Shown: positions 1 through 6,691 of the stretch, one piece after another | Layout of the letters: each line of letters starts with the position of its first letter | Numbering within the stretch: the stretch's first letter is position 1 | DNA from: Bacteroidaceae bacterium | Lineage (GTDB): Bacteria > Bacteroidota > Bacteroidia > Bacteroidales > Bacteroidaceae | Length of the DNA stretch: 9,913 bases | Direction of reading: 5' to 3' | NCBI GenBank assembly: GCA_016284115.1 | Contig: JAEEOD010000254.1 | Coordinates: 1 to 9,913, forward strand | Notes under the pieces: model-generated | Told to the model about the DNA's origin: nothing | What the model saw: the letters and a program-made list of their open reading frames with translations, nothing else | The model's database searches: none | Position numbers and translations under genes: made by a program

Positions 1-2
1 GA

Positions 3-686
3 GATTCGCAGGAGATGGCAAAAGAAAAGTTGCTGTATGCAGATAGGCTGATGAAGAAAACGTTCAGTCGGTATTACAAGATGATGGGTAACCACGATAC
101 TAACTATCAAGGATATGTCTCAAATATTGATACTCAACGTGGGGACTTGCCACGAGAGTTCATTGACAACGAGTACTTCTCGGACACTGGTTCTGCATAC
201 TACGCTTTTGATGGGGAAAACACACGATTCTATATATTGGACTCCGGATTGGACTGGGAGACGGCTATGGATGATTATCGTTGGGAGCAAATTCTTTGGT
301 TAGCTGAGCAGCTAGAGTCCAACGATGTTGAGCATATCGCAATAGGTATTCATATGTTTTATAATTCGGACATTATAACTCCGATGTCAGTATTATTGGT
401 GCAGCTTTGCGACGCTTACAATACAAAGCAATCCATTAGCATTAATTCAACAGAATTCGATTTTGCAAAAACTAGTGGCAAAATACATGTGATTCTATCG
501 GGCCATAGTCATAAAGATGGTCTTAATTATGAAGGAAAAGATTGCAGAATCCCTGTTGTTAGAATCAGCAATTATACCATAAACGGAACACAGACATTTG
601 ACCTGTGTTTGATGGACTATGACCAGATGATAATGAGGATGATAAGAGTAGGGTTTGGCGAAAACAGAGTAGTTGAATTTAATTGA
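3..686 (+). CDS. Calcineurin-like metallophosphoesterase, 5'-truncated by the window edge
   Basis: This is the C-terminal part of a metal-dependent phosphoesterase. The frame is open to the first base of the window. The first visible Met is at base 15, but it is probably internal: the family's first two metal motifs (DxH and GDxxD) are absent, while the later ones are present. Counting from that Met, there is GNHD at residues 25-28, a single His at 113 in a GIH context, and GHSH at 163-166. The spacing from GNHD suggests that the GD motif lies just upstream of the window. No signal peptide or membrane segment is visible in this part. The substrate cannot be read from the sequence. The gene runs in the same direction as the AEP cassette but is separated from it by about 350 bases, so a role in the glycan pathway is only possible. 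The family call is firm; the start and the function are not. Confidence 0.85.
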   Translation, partial: DSQEMAKEKLLYADRLMKKTFSRYYKMMGNHDTNYQGYVSNIDTQRGDLPREFIDNEYFSDTGSAYYAFDGENTRFYILDSGLDWETAMDDYRWEQILWLAEQLESNDVEHIAIGIHMFYNSDIITPMSVLLVQLCDAYNTKQSISINSTEFDFAKTSGKIHVILSGHSHKDGLNYEGKDCRIPVVRISNYTINGTQTFDLCLMDYDQMIMRMIRVGFGENRVVEFN

Positions 687-1038
687 TGTTGAAATCGTTT
701 TTACAATATTCCCCAAATTTTATAAGAATACAACTATTGCCATTCTGAGCAAGCTGGGCATCCGTTCTCCCTATCTACTCGGATTATTTGGAGTTTAGTC
801 CCATATCACATAAAACGAATGATAGAGTCATTTTAATGGTAATCTGAATTGAGTAGAGCATGTTCCAACAAGTTATGTGGAAGAATCAACCTGAATGAAG
901 ATCAGTGTTAAATGGACACGGCCTACTCCTTAAGATTTCGTGATATCTCTATTCCTAGTGCGGGCTTTCTCGTCTTTTACTGTCATGAAGGATACTTCGA
1001 CAATTGTGATTTGTCCGATTTGGTAAAAAATAGATACA
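687..1038. other. Stretch without a confident gene upstream of the AEP cassette
   Basis: This 352-base stretch contains no long reading frame. Two short plus-strand frames stand out. One is a startless frame of about 41 codons (673-798), beginning inside the end of the phosphoesterase, which reads like a protein C-terminus. The other is a 44-codon ORF (912-1046) that runs into the start of the nucleotidyltransferase gene. I found no match to the Bacteroidetes TAnnTTTG -7 element and no convincing terminator hairpin. A weak inverted pair, TTCCA and TGGAA, lies near 863-882. The promoter of the five-gene cassette probably lies here, or the cassette is read through from upstream. The stretch may also be the decayed remains of a gene lost during locus rearrangement. 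Confidence 0.5.
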
Positions 1039-1046
1039 ATGCTTAA
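912..1046 (+). CDS. Doubtful 44-codon ORF overlapping the start of the nucleotidyltransferase gene
   Basis: This small frame starts with ATG directly after an in-frame TAA and ends at a TAA at 1044-1046, eight bases inside the next gene. The predicted peptide is mixed in composition, with two Cys, several aromatic residues and a hydrophobic patch around residues 17-23 (AGFLVFY). I recognise no family, and there is no clear ribosome binding site. It could be a leader peptide coupled to the downstream gene by the short overlap, a remnant of a decayed gene, or chance. It is listed because it is the only complete ATG-to-stop frame of this size in the gap. Confidence 0.15.
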   Translation: MDTAYSLRFRDISIPSAGFLVFYCHEGYFDNCDLSDLVKNRYNA

Positions 1047-1818
1047 TGAAAAACTGCTTACAGAGCATCATTTGAATGAAATGTGGGAAGCATCGCCGCC
1101 GGCCCCTATAAAGACAGCCGTTATTTTGGCTGCTGGTCTAGGTTCCCGCTTTGGATCGCAGACCGAGTTGAAACCTAAGGGTTTTATTCCCTTTAAGGGG
1201 AAAGCAATGGTACTGCGTGCCATTGAAACTATTCTAGATTGTGGCATAGAGAAGATTATTATAGGTACTGGATACCACAAGGAGTATTATGACGCTTTGT
1301 CAATACAGTATCCGCAGGTACAGTGTGTGTTTAGTCCTCGATATGCTGAAACGAACAGTATGTACACGCTTTGGAATTGCCGAGGTACAATCGGGAAGGA
1401 TGATTTCCTGCTCTTTGAATCAGATCTTGTGTTTGAGAAACGTGCTATTACGGGATTAATGGAGTGCCCATTTGAGTCAGCAATGCTGATTACCCCAGTG
1501 ACCAAGTTCCAAGATCAATATTATGTACTAATGAATGAGCGGTGCGAGCTAATAAACTGTTCTGTTAATAAAGGGATAGTTGACCCCTCTGGTGAACTTG
1601 TAGGAATTCATAAAATAAGCAATGCCTTCTACAGATTACTTTGCGCAGAGTATGAAAAAGTTGTAGAGGAGAAACCGAAACTAGGCTATGAGTTCCAGTT
1701 GCTTGATGTCTCTCAACGGGTCTCACCAATGAATGTGCTCAAACTGGAAAACCTTCAGTGGTATGAGATTGACGATGAACAGGATTTAAAATACGCAGAA
1801 AAAAATATTAAAATTTAA
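1039..1818 (+). CDS. LicC/PntC-like nucleotidyltransferase, probable 2-aminoethylphosphonate cytidylyltransferase
   Basis: This is a 259-residue cytoplasmic sugar-nucleotidyltransferase-fold enzyme that probably forms CMP-AEP from CTP and AEP. The nucleotide-binding signature AAGLGSRFG is at residues 31-39, followed by the KPK motif at 45-47. The segment ETNSMYTLW (104-112) resembles the substrate-side motif of LicC-type choline-phosphate cytidylyltransferases. A metal-binding Asp lies in FESDLVF (D129), and acidic residues near the C-terminus (WYEIDDEQD, 241-249) match the second metal site of that family. About 26 residues precede the core; ATG 1039 was chosen because an in-frame stop lies at 1024-1026. 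The next gene starts 4 bases downstream. LicC enzymes can use phosphocholine, while related PntC enzymes use AEP. The three AEP-forming genes directly downstream and the absence of choline uptake or kinase genes in the window favour AEP. The fold is certain; the substrate is inferred. Confidence 0.85.
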   Translation: MLNEKLLTEHHLNEMWEASPPAPIKTAVILAAGLGSRFGSQTELKPKGFIPFKGKAMVLRAIETILDCGIEKIIIGTGYHKEYYDALSIQYPQVQCVFSPRYAETNSMYTLWNCRGTIGKDDFLLFESDLVFEKRAITGLMECPFESAMLITPVTKFQDQYYVLMNERCELINCSVNKGIVDPSGELVGIHKISNAFYRLLCAEYEKVVEEKPKLGYEFQLLDVSQRVSPMNVLKLENLQWYEIDDEQDLKYAEKNIKI

Positions 1819-1822
1819 TAAA

Positions 1823-3133
1823 ATGGCAAAGAAGGTTTACCTTGGCATGATTGCAGATATTATGCACCCCGGATTAATTAACATCATCAACGAGGGTGCA
1901 AAATACGGAGATGTAATTATAGGTCTTTATACAGATAAGGCAATAGCAACTCATAAGCGGCTCCCTTATTTGACTTACGAACAACGTAAGACCGTTGTTA
2001 AGTCAATTAATGGGGTAAAAGAGGTTGTACCTCAAGAAGACTGGAGTTATGTGCCTAACCTTGTGAAGTATAAGCCAGACTATATCATTCATGGCGATGA
2101 TTGGAAAGAAGGTCCCGCTAAGTATCTTCGTGATGAAGTATATAAAGTAATGGAATCTCTAGGTGGAGAAGTTATAGAGATTCCTTATACTCAAGGTATA
2201 TCTGCATCTGGTTTAAAACAAACAATTGACTCGTTAGGCGTGACTCCACAGGCTCGTCTCGCATCACTACGTCGCTTAATTTCAGCAAAACCAGTGGTTC
2301 GTATTCTTGAATCCCATAACGGATTGACCGGACTTATTGCAGAACATACAAGTGTTGATGTCAATGGGCAACATCGCGAATTTGATGGCATGTGGGCTTC
2401 ATCTCTGACAGACTCAACTAGTAAAGGAAAACCCGATATTGAAGCCGTTGACCTAACCACTAGACTTCACGATCTGAACGATACACTTGAAGTGACGACT
2501 AAGCCTGTGATCTTTGATGGCGACACGGGTGGAAAGGTTGAGCATTTTGTGTTCACTGTTCGTACTCTTGAGCGTCTCGGTATATCAGCAGTAATTATTG
2601 AGGATAAGGTTGGCTTGAAGCAAAATTCGCTGTTTGGGACCGATGCCGTTCAGACCCAAGATACCATTGAAGGGTTTTGTCACAAAATTCAGGAAGGAAA
2701 GAACGCACAAATCACTAACGACTTTATGGTCATTGCGCGCATTGAGAGTTTGATTGCTGGCAAGTCGGTTGAGGATGCGCTTGAGCGTGCTTTTGCATAC
2801 GTGGCTGCAGGGGCTGATGGTGTGATGATTCACTCTAAAAACAAAGACGGTATAGACATAAAAGAATTCTGTCAACGTTTCCGTGAGAAAGATCCTCATA
2901 CTCCCATTATCGCTGTCCCGACTACATATAATCAGTTTACTGAAGAGGAGCTTGCGGAGTGGGGTATTAATGTGGTTATCTATGCAAACCATATGCTTCG
3001 TAGTGCATACCCTGCTATGGTGAAGTGCGCTGAAAGCATCTTGACACATAGTCGTAGCCTTGAGGCTTCCGACCAGTACTGCATGCCAATCAAACAGATT
3101 CTTAACCTGATCCCTGGGACCAAGAAAAAATAA
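1823..3133 (+). CDS. aepX: Phosphoenolpyruvate mutase with N-terminal cytidylyltransferase-like domain
   Basis: This 436-residue enzyme catalyses the first step of phosphonate synthesis, rearranging PEP to phosphonopyruvate and creating the C-P bond. It has two domains. Residues 1-135 resemble a glycerol-3-phosphate cytidylyltransferase fold, but the HxGH motif reads HPGL (15-18) and the RTxGIST-type segment reads YTQGISAS (122-129). Residues 150-436 form the mutase domain of the isocitrate lyase/PEP mutase superfamily. It has WASSL at 191-195, Mg-binding DGDTGG at 232-237, and the diagnostic EDKVGLKQNS at 260-269. That EDKxxxKxNS signature separates PEP mutases from phosphonopyruvate hydrolases and lyases of the same fold. 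The gene starts 4 bases after the nucleotidyltransferase stop and ends 3 bases before the decarboxylase start. The same N-terminal fusion occurs in the Bacteroides AepX type as I recall it. The mutase call is firm; the role of the N-terminal domain is unknown. Confidence 0.95.
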   Translation: MAKKVYLGMIADIMHPGLINIINEGAKYGDVIIGLYTDKAIATHKRLPYLTYEQRKTVVKSINGVKEVVPQEDWSYVPNLVKYKPDYIIHGDDWKEGPAKYLRDEVYKVMESLGGEVIEIPYTQGISASGLKQTIDSLGVTPQARLASLRRLISAKPVVRILESHNGLTGLIAEHTSVDVNGQHREFDGMWASSLTDSTSKGKPDIEAVDLTTRLHDLNDTLEVTTKPVIFDGDTGGKVEHFVFTVRTLERLGISAVIIEDKVGLKQNSLFGTDAVQTQDTIEGFCHKIQEGKNAQITNDFMVIARIESLIAGKSVEDALERAFAYVAAGADGVMIHSKNKDGIDIKEFCQRFREKDPHTPIIAVPTTYNQFTEEELAEWGINVVIYANHMLRSAYPAMVKCAESILTHSRSLEASDQYCMPIKQILNLIPGTKKK

Positions 3134-3136
3134 ACC

Positions 3137-4261
3137 ATGATAAGACCAGAATTCTTTATAGAAAAACTGAAAGAGAATGGCATTGACTGCTTTGCAGGCG
3201 TGCCGGACTCACTGTTGAAAAGTATTTGTGCTTACATCACAGACCATTGTGATGCGCAGCACAACATTATTGCTGCCAATGAAGGAGCAGCAGTTGGCAT
3301 TGCAGCCGGACATTACCTAGCAACAAGTAAGCCGGCTTGTGTGTATATGCAAAACAGCGGTGAGGGAAACATAATCAATCCGCTGGCCTCATTAACAGAT
3401 GAGGAGGTTTATAACATCCCTATGCTATTGTTGATTGGCTGGCGTGGACGTCCCGGTGTTCACGATGAGCCACAACATGTCAAGCAGGGTAAGGTAACAA
3501 CGGGCCTTTTGAATGTGATGGGTGTGAACTATGATGTGCTTTCCAAGGAAAAAGAAGAGGCAGAGAAACAGATAGTTAAGGCTATCAAGGCAATTCAGAA
3601 CAAAGAAGTATATGCCTTAGTCATAGAGAAAGATACCTTCGAGGATTACAAGCTTCAGAACATAGAGGTTAATAACCTTACGATGGGGCGCGAAGAGGCT
3701 ATTCGGATAGTCGCTGCCGCACTTGGAGAGAAAGACTGTATTGTCTCAACCACTGGTATGATTAGTCGTGAACTATTTGAGTACCGAGAAGGTATGAGAC
3801 AAGGTCACGAACGAGATTTCTTGACCGTCGGCTCTATGGGGCACGCATCTCAGATTGCACTGGGAATAGCTATGGCAAAAACTGACCGAAAGGTATGGTG
3901 TTTTGATGGAGATGGTGCACTCATCATGCATATGGGTAGTATGGCAATAGTGGCAAACAAGGCTCCAAAGAACTATGTTCACGTAGTGTTTAATAATGGT
4001 GCTCATGACTCTGTTGGTGGACAACCTACCGTTGGCTTGAAGATTGACATACCTGCTGTCGCCAAGGCTGTTGGCTATACCAATGCTGTTAGTGTCGAAA
4101 GCAAAGAGGACCTTCTTGAGGCGCTGAAAACCGCTAAAATGGTTGAAGGACCTGTTCTTCTACAGGTTTGTGTAAAAAAGGGGAATCGTAAAGACCTTGG
4201 TCGTCCGACCACGACACCTATTCAGAATAAAGAGGCTTTGATGGTTTATTTAAATAAATAA
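3137..4261 (+). CDS. aepY: Phosphonopyruvate decarboxylase (thiamine diphosphate dependent)
   Basis: This 374-residue enzyme decarboxylates phosphonopyruvate to phosphonoacetaldehyde, the irreversible step that pulls the unfavourable PEP mutase equilibrium forward. The N-terminal Pyr domain has GVPDS at 21-25 and the cofactor-activating Glu in NEGAA (E49). The C-terminal PP domain has VGSMGHASQIALG (231-243), the GDG of the ThDP/Mg motif at 258-260, and the paired Asn at 286-287. The gap between GDG and NN fits the usual 22-28 residues. The total length is close to that of stand-alone phosphonopyruvate and sulfopyruvate decarboxylases, which lack the central domain of pyruvate decarboxylase. 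Sulfopyruvate decarboxylase is the main alternative, but the upstream PEP mutase makes phosphonopyruvate the natural substrate. The start codon lies 3 bases after the mutase stop and the next gene follows after 1 base, implying co-transcription and translational coupling. Confidence 0.95.
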   Translation: MIRPEFFIEKLKENGIDCFAGVPDSLLKSICAYITDHCDAQHNIIAANEGAAVGIAAGHYLATSKPACVYMQNSGEGNIINPLASLTDEEVYNIPMLLLIGWRGRPGVHDEPQHVKQGKVTTGLLNVMGVNYDVLSKEKEEAEKQIVKAIKAIQNKEVYALVIEKDTFEDYKLQNIEVNNLTMGREEAIRIVAAALGEKDCIVSTTGMISRELFEYREGMRQGHERDFLTVGSMGHASQIALGIAMAKTDRKVWCFDGDGALIMHMGSMAIVANKAPKNYVHVVFNNGAHDSVGGQPTVGLKIDIPAVAKAVGYTNAVSVESKEDLLEALKTAKMVEGPVLLQVCVKKGNRKDLGRPTTTPIQNKEALMVYLNK

Positions 4262-4262
4262 G

Positions 4263-5396
4263 ATGATGGAATTGAAAGACATAAAGATCAGGCGCAATGT
4301 GTTGTTGAATCCAGGCCCCGCCACCACTACCGATACGGTGAAGTTGGCGCAGGTGGTTCCAGACATATGCCCCCGAGAAAAAGAGTTTGCTGGCCTTATG
4401 AAGGGGCTGCGTAGTGATTTATGCAAACTTGCTCATGCTCCGGAGCCGGAGTATACTTCTGTGCTTTTCTGTGGCTCAGGAACTATCAATATCGATATAT
4501 GTCTGAACTCCTTGCTCCCTGAAGGTAAGAGAGTTTTAGTGGTGAATAACGGAGCGTACAGTACGCGTGCTGTTGAAGTATGCCAGTATTATAATATGCC
4601 CCATATTAATCTGAAGTCTTCTGTGTTTGAGCAACCTAACTTGGAAGATGTTGAAAAGACTTTGAAAGAGAATCCTGATATTGCAGTTGTCTATACTACT
4701 CATCACGAAACTGGTACAGGCGTGTTGAACCCTATTCGCGAAGTTGGAGCTATGGCGCATCGGTATGGAGCAATCTTCATCTGTGATACCACCTCGTCTT
4801 TGGGAATGATTCCGTTTGATATTGTGAAGGACAATGTGGATTTCTGTATGGCTTCTGCCCAGAAAGGTATTATGGCAATGTCGGGATTGTCATTCGTAAT
4901 CGGGCGTAGGGATATTATTGAGTCTTCTAAGAACTATCCAACACGTTCATACTATTGTAATCTGTATTTGCAGTATGAGTTCTTTGAAAAGACAGGCGAA
5001 ATGCACTTTACACCACCTGTGCAGACCATATATGCTACTATTCAGGCTTTGAAGGAATACTTTGAAATAGGTGAAGACTTCAAGTTTGCACGCCACCACA
5101 GAGTTTATGAGGCCATTCGTAAAGGGGTAGCAGAATTGGGATTTGAAACGGTTATCGATCCTAAGATTGAGTCAGGACTTGTCGTCTCTGTGAAGTACCC
5201 GAATGATCCCAATTGGTGTTTTGAGAAGGTGCATGACTTTTGTCTAGAGCATGGTTTTACAATTTACCCGGGCAAGATTTCCACAACAAATACCTTTCGT
5301 CTGTGTGCTTTGGGTACTATTGATGTGAAAGATATTGAGGATTTTTTTGTTGTGCTGAAAGAGGCTCTGGAATATTTTAAAATCAAATTGAAATAA
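4263..5396 (+). CDS. aepZ: 2-aminoethylphosphonate transaminase (biosynthetic direction)
   Basis: This 377-residue PLP-dependent fold-type I class V aminotransferase converts phosphonoacetaldehyde plus an amino donor, normally L-alanine in this family, to AEP. Motifs in order are LNPGPA (15-20), GSGT at 71-74 in the phosphate-binding region, the PLP-ring Asp in ICDTTSSLG (D175), the Schiff-base Lys in ASAQKGI (K201), and a C-terminal Arg in NTFRL (R346) of the kind that anchors the substrate. Catabolic homologues are called PhnW. The biosynthetic direction is inferred because the gene follows PEP mutase and decarboxylase, and because no phosphonatase is seen. Two consecutive Met codons (4263 and 4266) make either start possible, 1 or 4 bases after the upstream stop. 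The next gene begins 1 base after the stop of this one. Confidence 0.93.
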   Translation: MMELKDIKIRRNVLLNPGPATTTDTVKLAQVVPDICPREKEFAGLMKGLRSDLCKLAHAPEPEYTSVLFCGSGTINIDICLNSLLPEGKRVLVVNNGAYSTRAVEVCQYYNMPHINLKSSVFEQPNLEDVEKTLKENPDIAVVYTTHHETGTGVLNPIREVGAMAHRYGAIFICDTTSSLGMIPFDIVKDNVDFCMASAQKGIMAMSGLSFVIGRRDIIESSKNYPTRSYYCNLYLQYEFFEKTGEMHFTPPVQTIYATIQALKEYFEIGEDFKFARHHRVYEAIRKGVAELGFETVIDPKIESGLVVSVKYPNDPNWCFEKVHDFCLEHGFTIYPGKISTTNTFRLCALGTIDVKDIEDFFVVLKEALEYFKIKLK

Positions 5397-5397
5397 T

Positions 5398-6390
5398 ATG
5401 AGAATCATTTCTGACAAAGTGATACGCAATCTTGGTATTTCGCCTGTGACATGCGTCAAGTGGGTTAAAGAAAGTCTTTCTGTCAAGTCAGGAGCAGAGT
5501 TGCCCGTTAAGATGGGTGTTCATCCTTCTGATGGAGAGTTTTTTACTTCTATGCCTTGTCTTTTACCTCCCCTTGAGGATAATGTGAATCAATCAAATAA
5601 CGCTTTGGGACTGAAGAGACGTTATTTTGGGTTGAAGTTAGTTCATAGATTGTTGAATGCCGTACCAAGTCTTGGAAGTGATTTGCTCCTTTATGATGCA
5701 TCAACAGGTGATTTGTTGGCTTTGATGGGTGCTGATTGGATAACTGCAATGCGAACAGGTGCTCTTTCAGCTGCAGCAGCGAAAGAGCTTCGTAAAAGCG
5801 ACGCCAAAACGTACGGTATCATGGGGTTGGGCAATACAGCGAGGGCAACATTACAGTGTTTGTTGGAGCAAGAACCACAGAGTCTTTTTGAAGTTAAACT
5901 GCTTCGCTATAAGGATCAACATCAATCCTTTATTGAACGGTTTAAGGATTATGCAAATGTTTCGTTTTCAGTATGTGAAAGTATTAACGAACTTGCGAGT
6001 ACATCTGATGTACTATTTAGTTGCATTACCCATGCAGAAGGTAATGTCGTAGAAAATGCAAATACCTTTAAAGAGGGTATCACCATCATTCCAGTGCATA
6101 CACAAGGTTTTATGAATTGTGATACGGTGTTTGACCGTGTCTTTGGTGATGATACTAATCATGTGAAGGGATTCCGCTATTTCAGTCAGTTTAAAGGATA
6201 CAACGAGATAGGTGAAGTATTTGCAGGTAGAGACCAAGGACGAGAGAATGACAAACAACGTATCATCGATTATAATTATGGCCTCGGATTACATGACGTT
6301 GTCTTTGCTGCTAAGATTTTTGAACTGACGGAGAACCAAGATTTACAGAGTATCGAGTTATATAAAGAAACAAGGAAGTTTTGGATTTGA
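5398..6390 (+). CDS. Ornithine cyclodeaminase/mu-crystallin family NAD(P)-dependent protein
   Basis: This 330-residue protein belongs to a family that includes ornithine cyclodeaminase, archaeal alanine dehydrogenase, ketimine reductase (CRYM) and opine-forming SbnB. The family core is clear: LKLVH with the substrate-binding Lys (K80), the STG segment followed by ADWITAMRTGALSAAAAK (112-129) with the conserved Arg at 119, the Rossmann loop MGLGNTARA (142-150), and a C-terminal GLGLHDVVFAAKIFE (295-309). The catalytic-Asp motif of true ornithine cyclodeaminases (around GaDxpgkxEL) is replaced by VHTQGFMNCD (233-242), and the first substrate Arg appears to be Lys (K38). Ornithine cyclisation is therefore unlikely. 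The gene begins 1 base after the AEP transaminase, so its product probably acts in the same pathway. It may be an alanine dehydrogenase that refills the amino donor, or an imine reductase that modifies AEP. The family is certain; the reaction is unknown. Confidence 0.85.
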   Translation: MRIISDKVIRNLGISPVTCVKWVKESLSVKSGAELPVKMGVHPSDGEFFTSMPCLLPPLEDNVNQSNNALGLKRRYFGLKLVHRLLNAVPSLGSDLLLYDASTGDLLALMGADWITAMRTGALSAAAAKELRKSDAKTYGIMGLGNTARATLQCLLEQEPQSLFEVKLLRYKDQHQSFIERFKDYANVSFSVCESINELASTSDVLFSCITHAEGNVVENANTFKEGITIIPVHTQGFMNCDTVFDRVFGDDTNHVKGFRYFSQFKGYNEIGEVFAGRDQGRENDKQRIIDYNYGLGLHDVVFAAKIFELTENQDLQSIELYKETRKFWI

Positions 6391-6691
6391 ACTGATTCTC
6401 GCATAGAGGATAAAAAGAAGAATTTGAATTCAGCGAAGGAAGTGTCTTTGGTCATACTCGTGCAGGAGTTCTTTTGGATTGCAAAGAGTAACCGTAGATA
6501 TGCTTACTGATTCCTTAAGTAAATGAATAACACATCTGTTTTTATAACTCTTGACTAGGGAACTCTGATTGTAAAGCTATTCAGAATAAGTTCAAATCCA
6601 GAAGTTTTTATCTCGCTATCGAGTTGTTCTTCCTCCCCGACTTTCTTTTAGGAAACAGGGTATAATGCCCCAATATTGAGATAGATTATTT
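6391..6691. other. Stretch without a confident gene between the AEP cassette and the LicD gene
   Basis: This 301-base AT-rich stretch contains no long frame starting with ATG. After the stop of the upstream gene, the same frame stays open for 39 more codons, to a TGA at 6508-6510. Another plus-strand frame ends at the TAA near 6487 and reads like a piece of protein (FEFSEGSVFGHTRAG). Either may be the trace of a lost gene or chance. A TATAAT hexamer lies at 6661-6666, 25 bases before the LicD start, but has no good -35 partner and is not the usual Bacteroidetes -7 element. I saw no convincing terminator hairpin. A promoter for the licD-rfbA-flippase group could lie here. Confidence 0.45.

Larger units (their letters stand above)
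1039..6390 (+). other. Five-gene 2-aminoethylphosphonate synthesis and activation cassette (probable operon)
   Basis: Five same-strand genes are separated by 4, 3, 1 and 1 bases, which strongly suggests one transcript. Their order is nucleotidyltransferase, PEP mutase, phosphonopyruvate decarboxylase, AEP transaminase and ornithine cyclodeaminase-family protein. This covers PEP to phosphonopyruvate to phosphonoacetaldehyde to AEP to, by inference, CMP-AEP, plus one unexplained step. Stretches of about 350 and 300 bases without confident genes flank the block, so it looks like a self-contained module within the polysaccharide locus. No transcription signal was recognised with confidence on either side. 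Confidence 0.8.

Noticed and set aside
863..882. Inverted pair TTCCA / TGGAA as a possible terminator or attenuator
   Set aside because: The stem is only five base pairs with a ten-base loop and no T-tract follows, so it is too weak to call.
2585..3049. 154-codon antisense reading frame opposite the PEP mutase gene
   Set aside because: It lies wholly opposite the highly conserved mutase domain, shows no recognisable motif and has no room for its own signals. It is a shadow of the real gene.
5759..6052. 97-codon plus-strand frame inside the ornithine cyclodeaminase-family gene
   Set aside because: It overlaps the Rossmann-fold region of a gene with clear family motifs in another frame, and its peptide looks like a frame-shifted reading.
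5398..6390. Calling this gene a true ornithine cyclodeaminase that makes proline
   Set aside because: The segment holding the catalytic Asp in ornithine cyclodeaminases does not match, and the operon context is phosphonate synthesis, so only the family is assigned.
6661..6666. TATAAT hexamer resembling a sigma-70 -10 box upstream of the LicD gene
   Set aside because: There is no acceptable -35 hexamer at 16-18 bases, and Bacteroidetes promoters use a different -7 element (TAnnTTTG). In AT-rich sequence the hexamer is easily found by chance.
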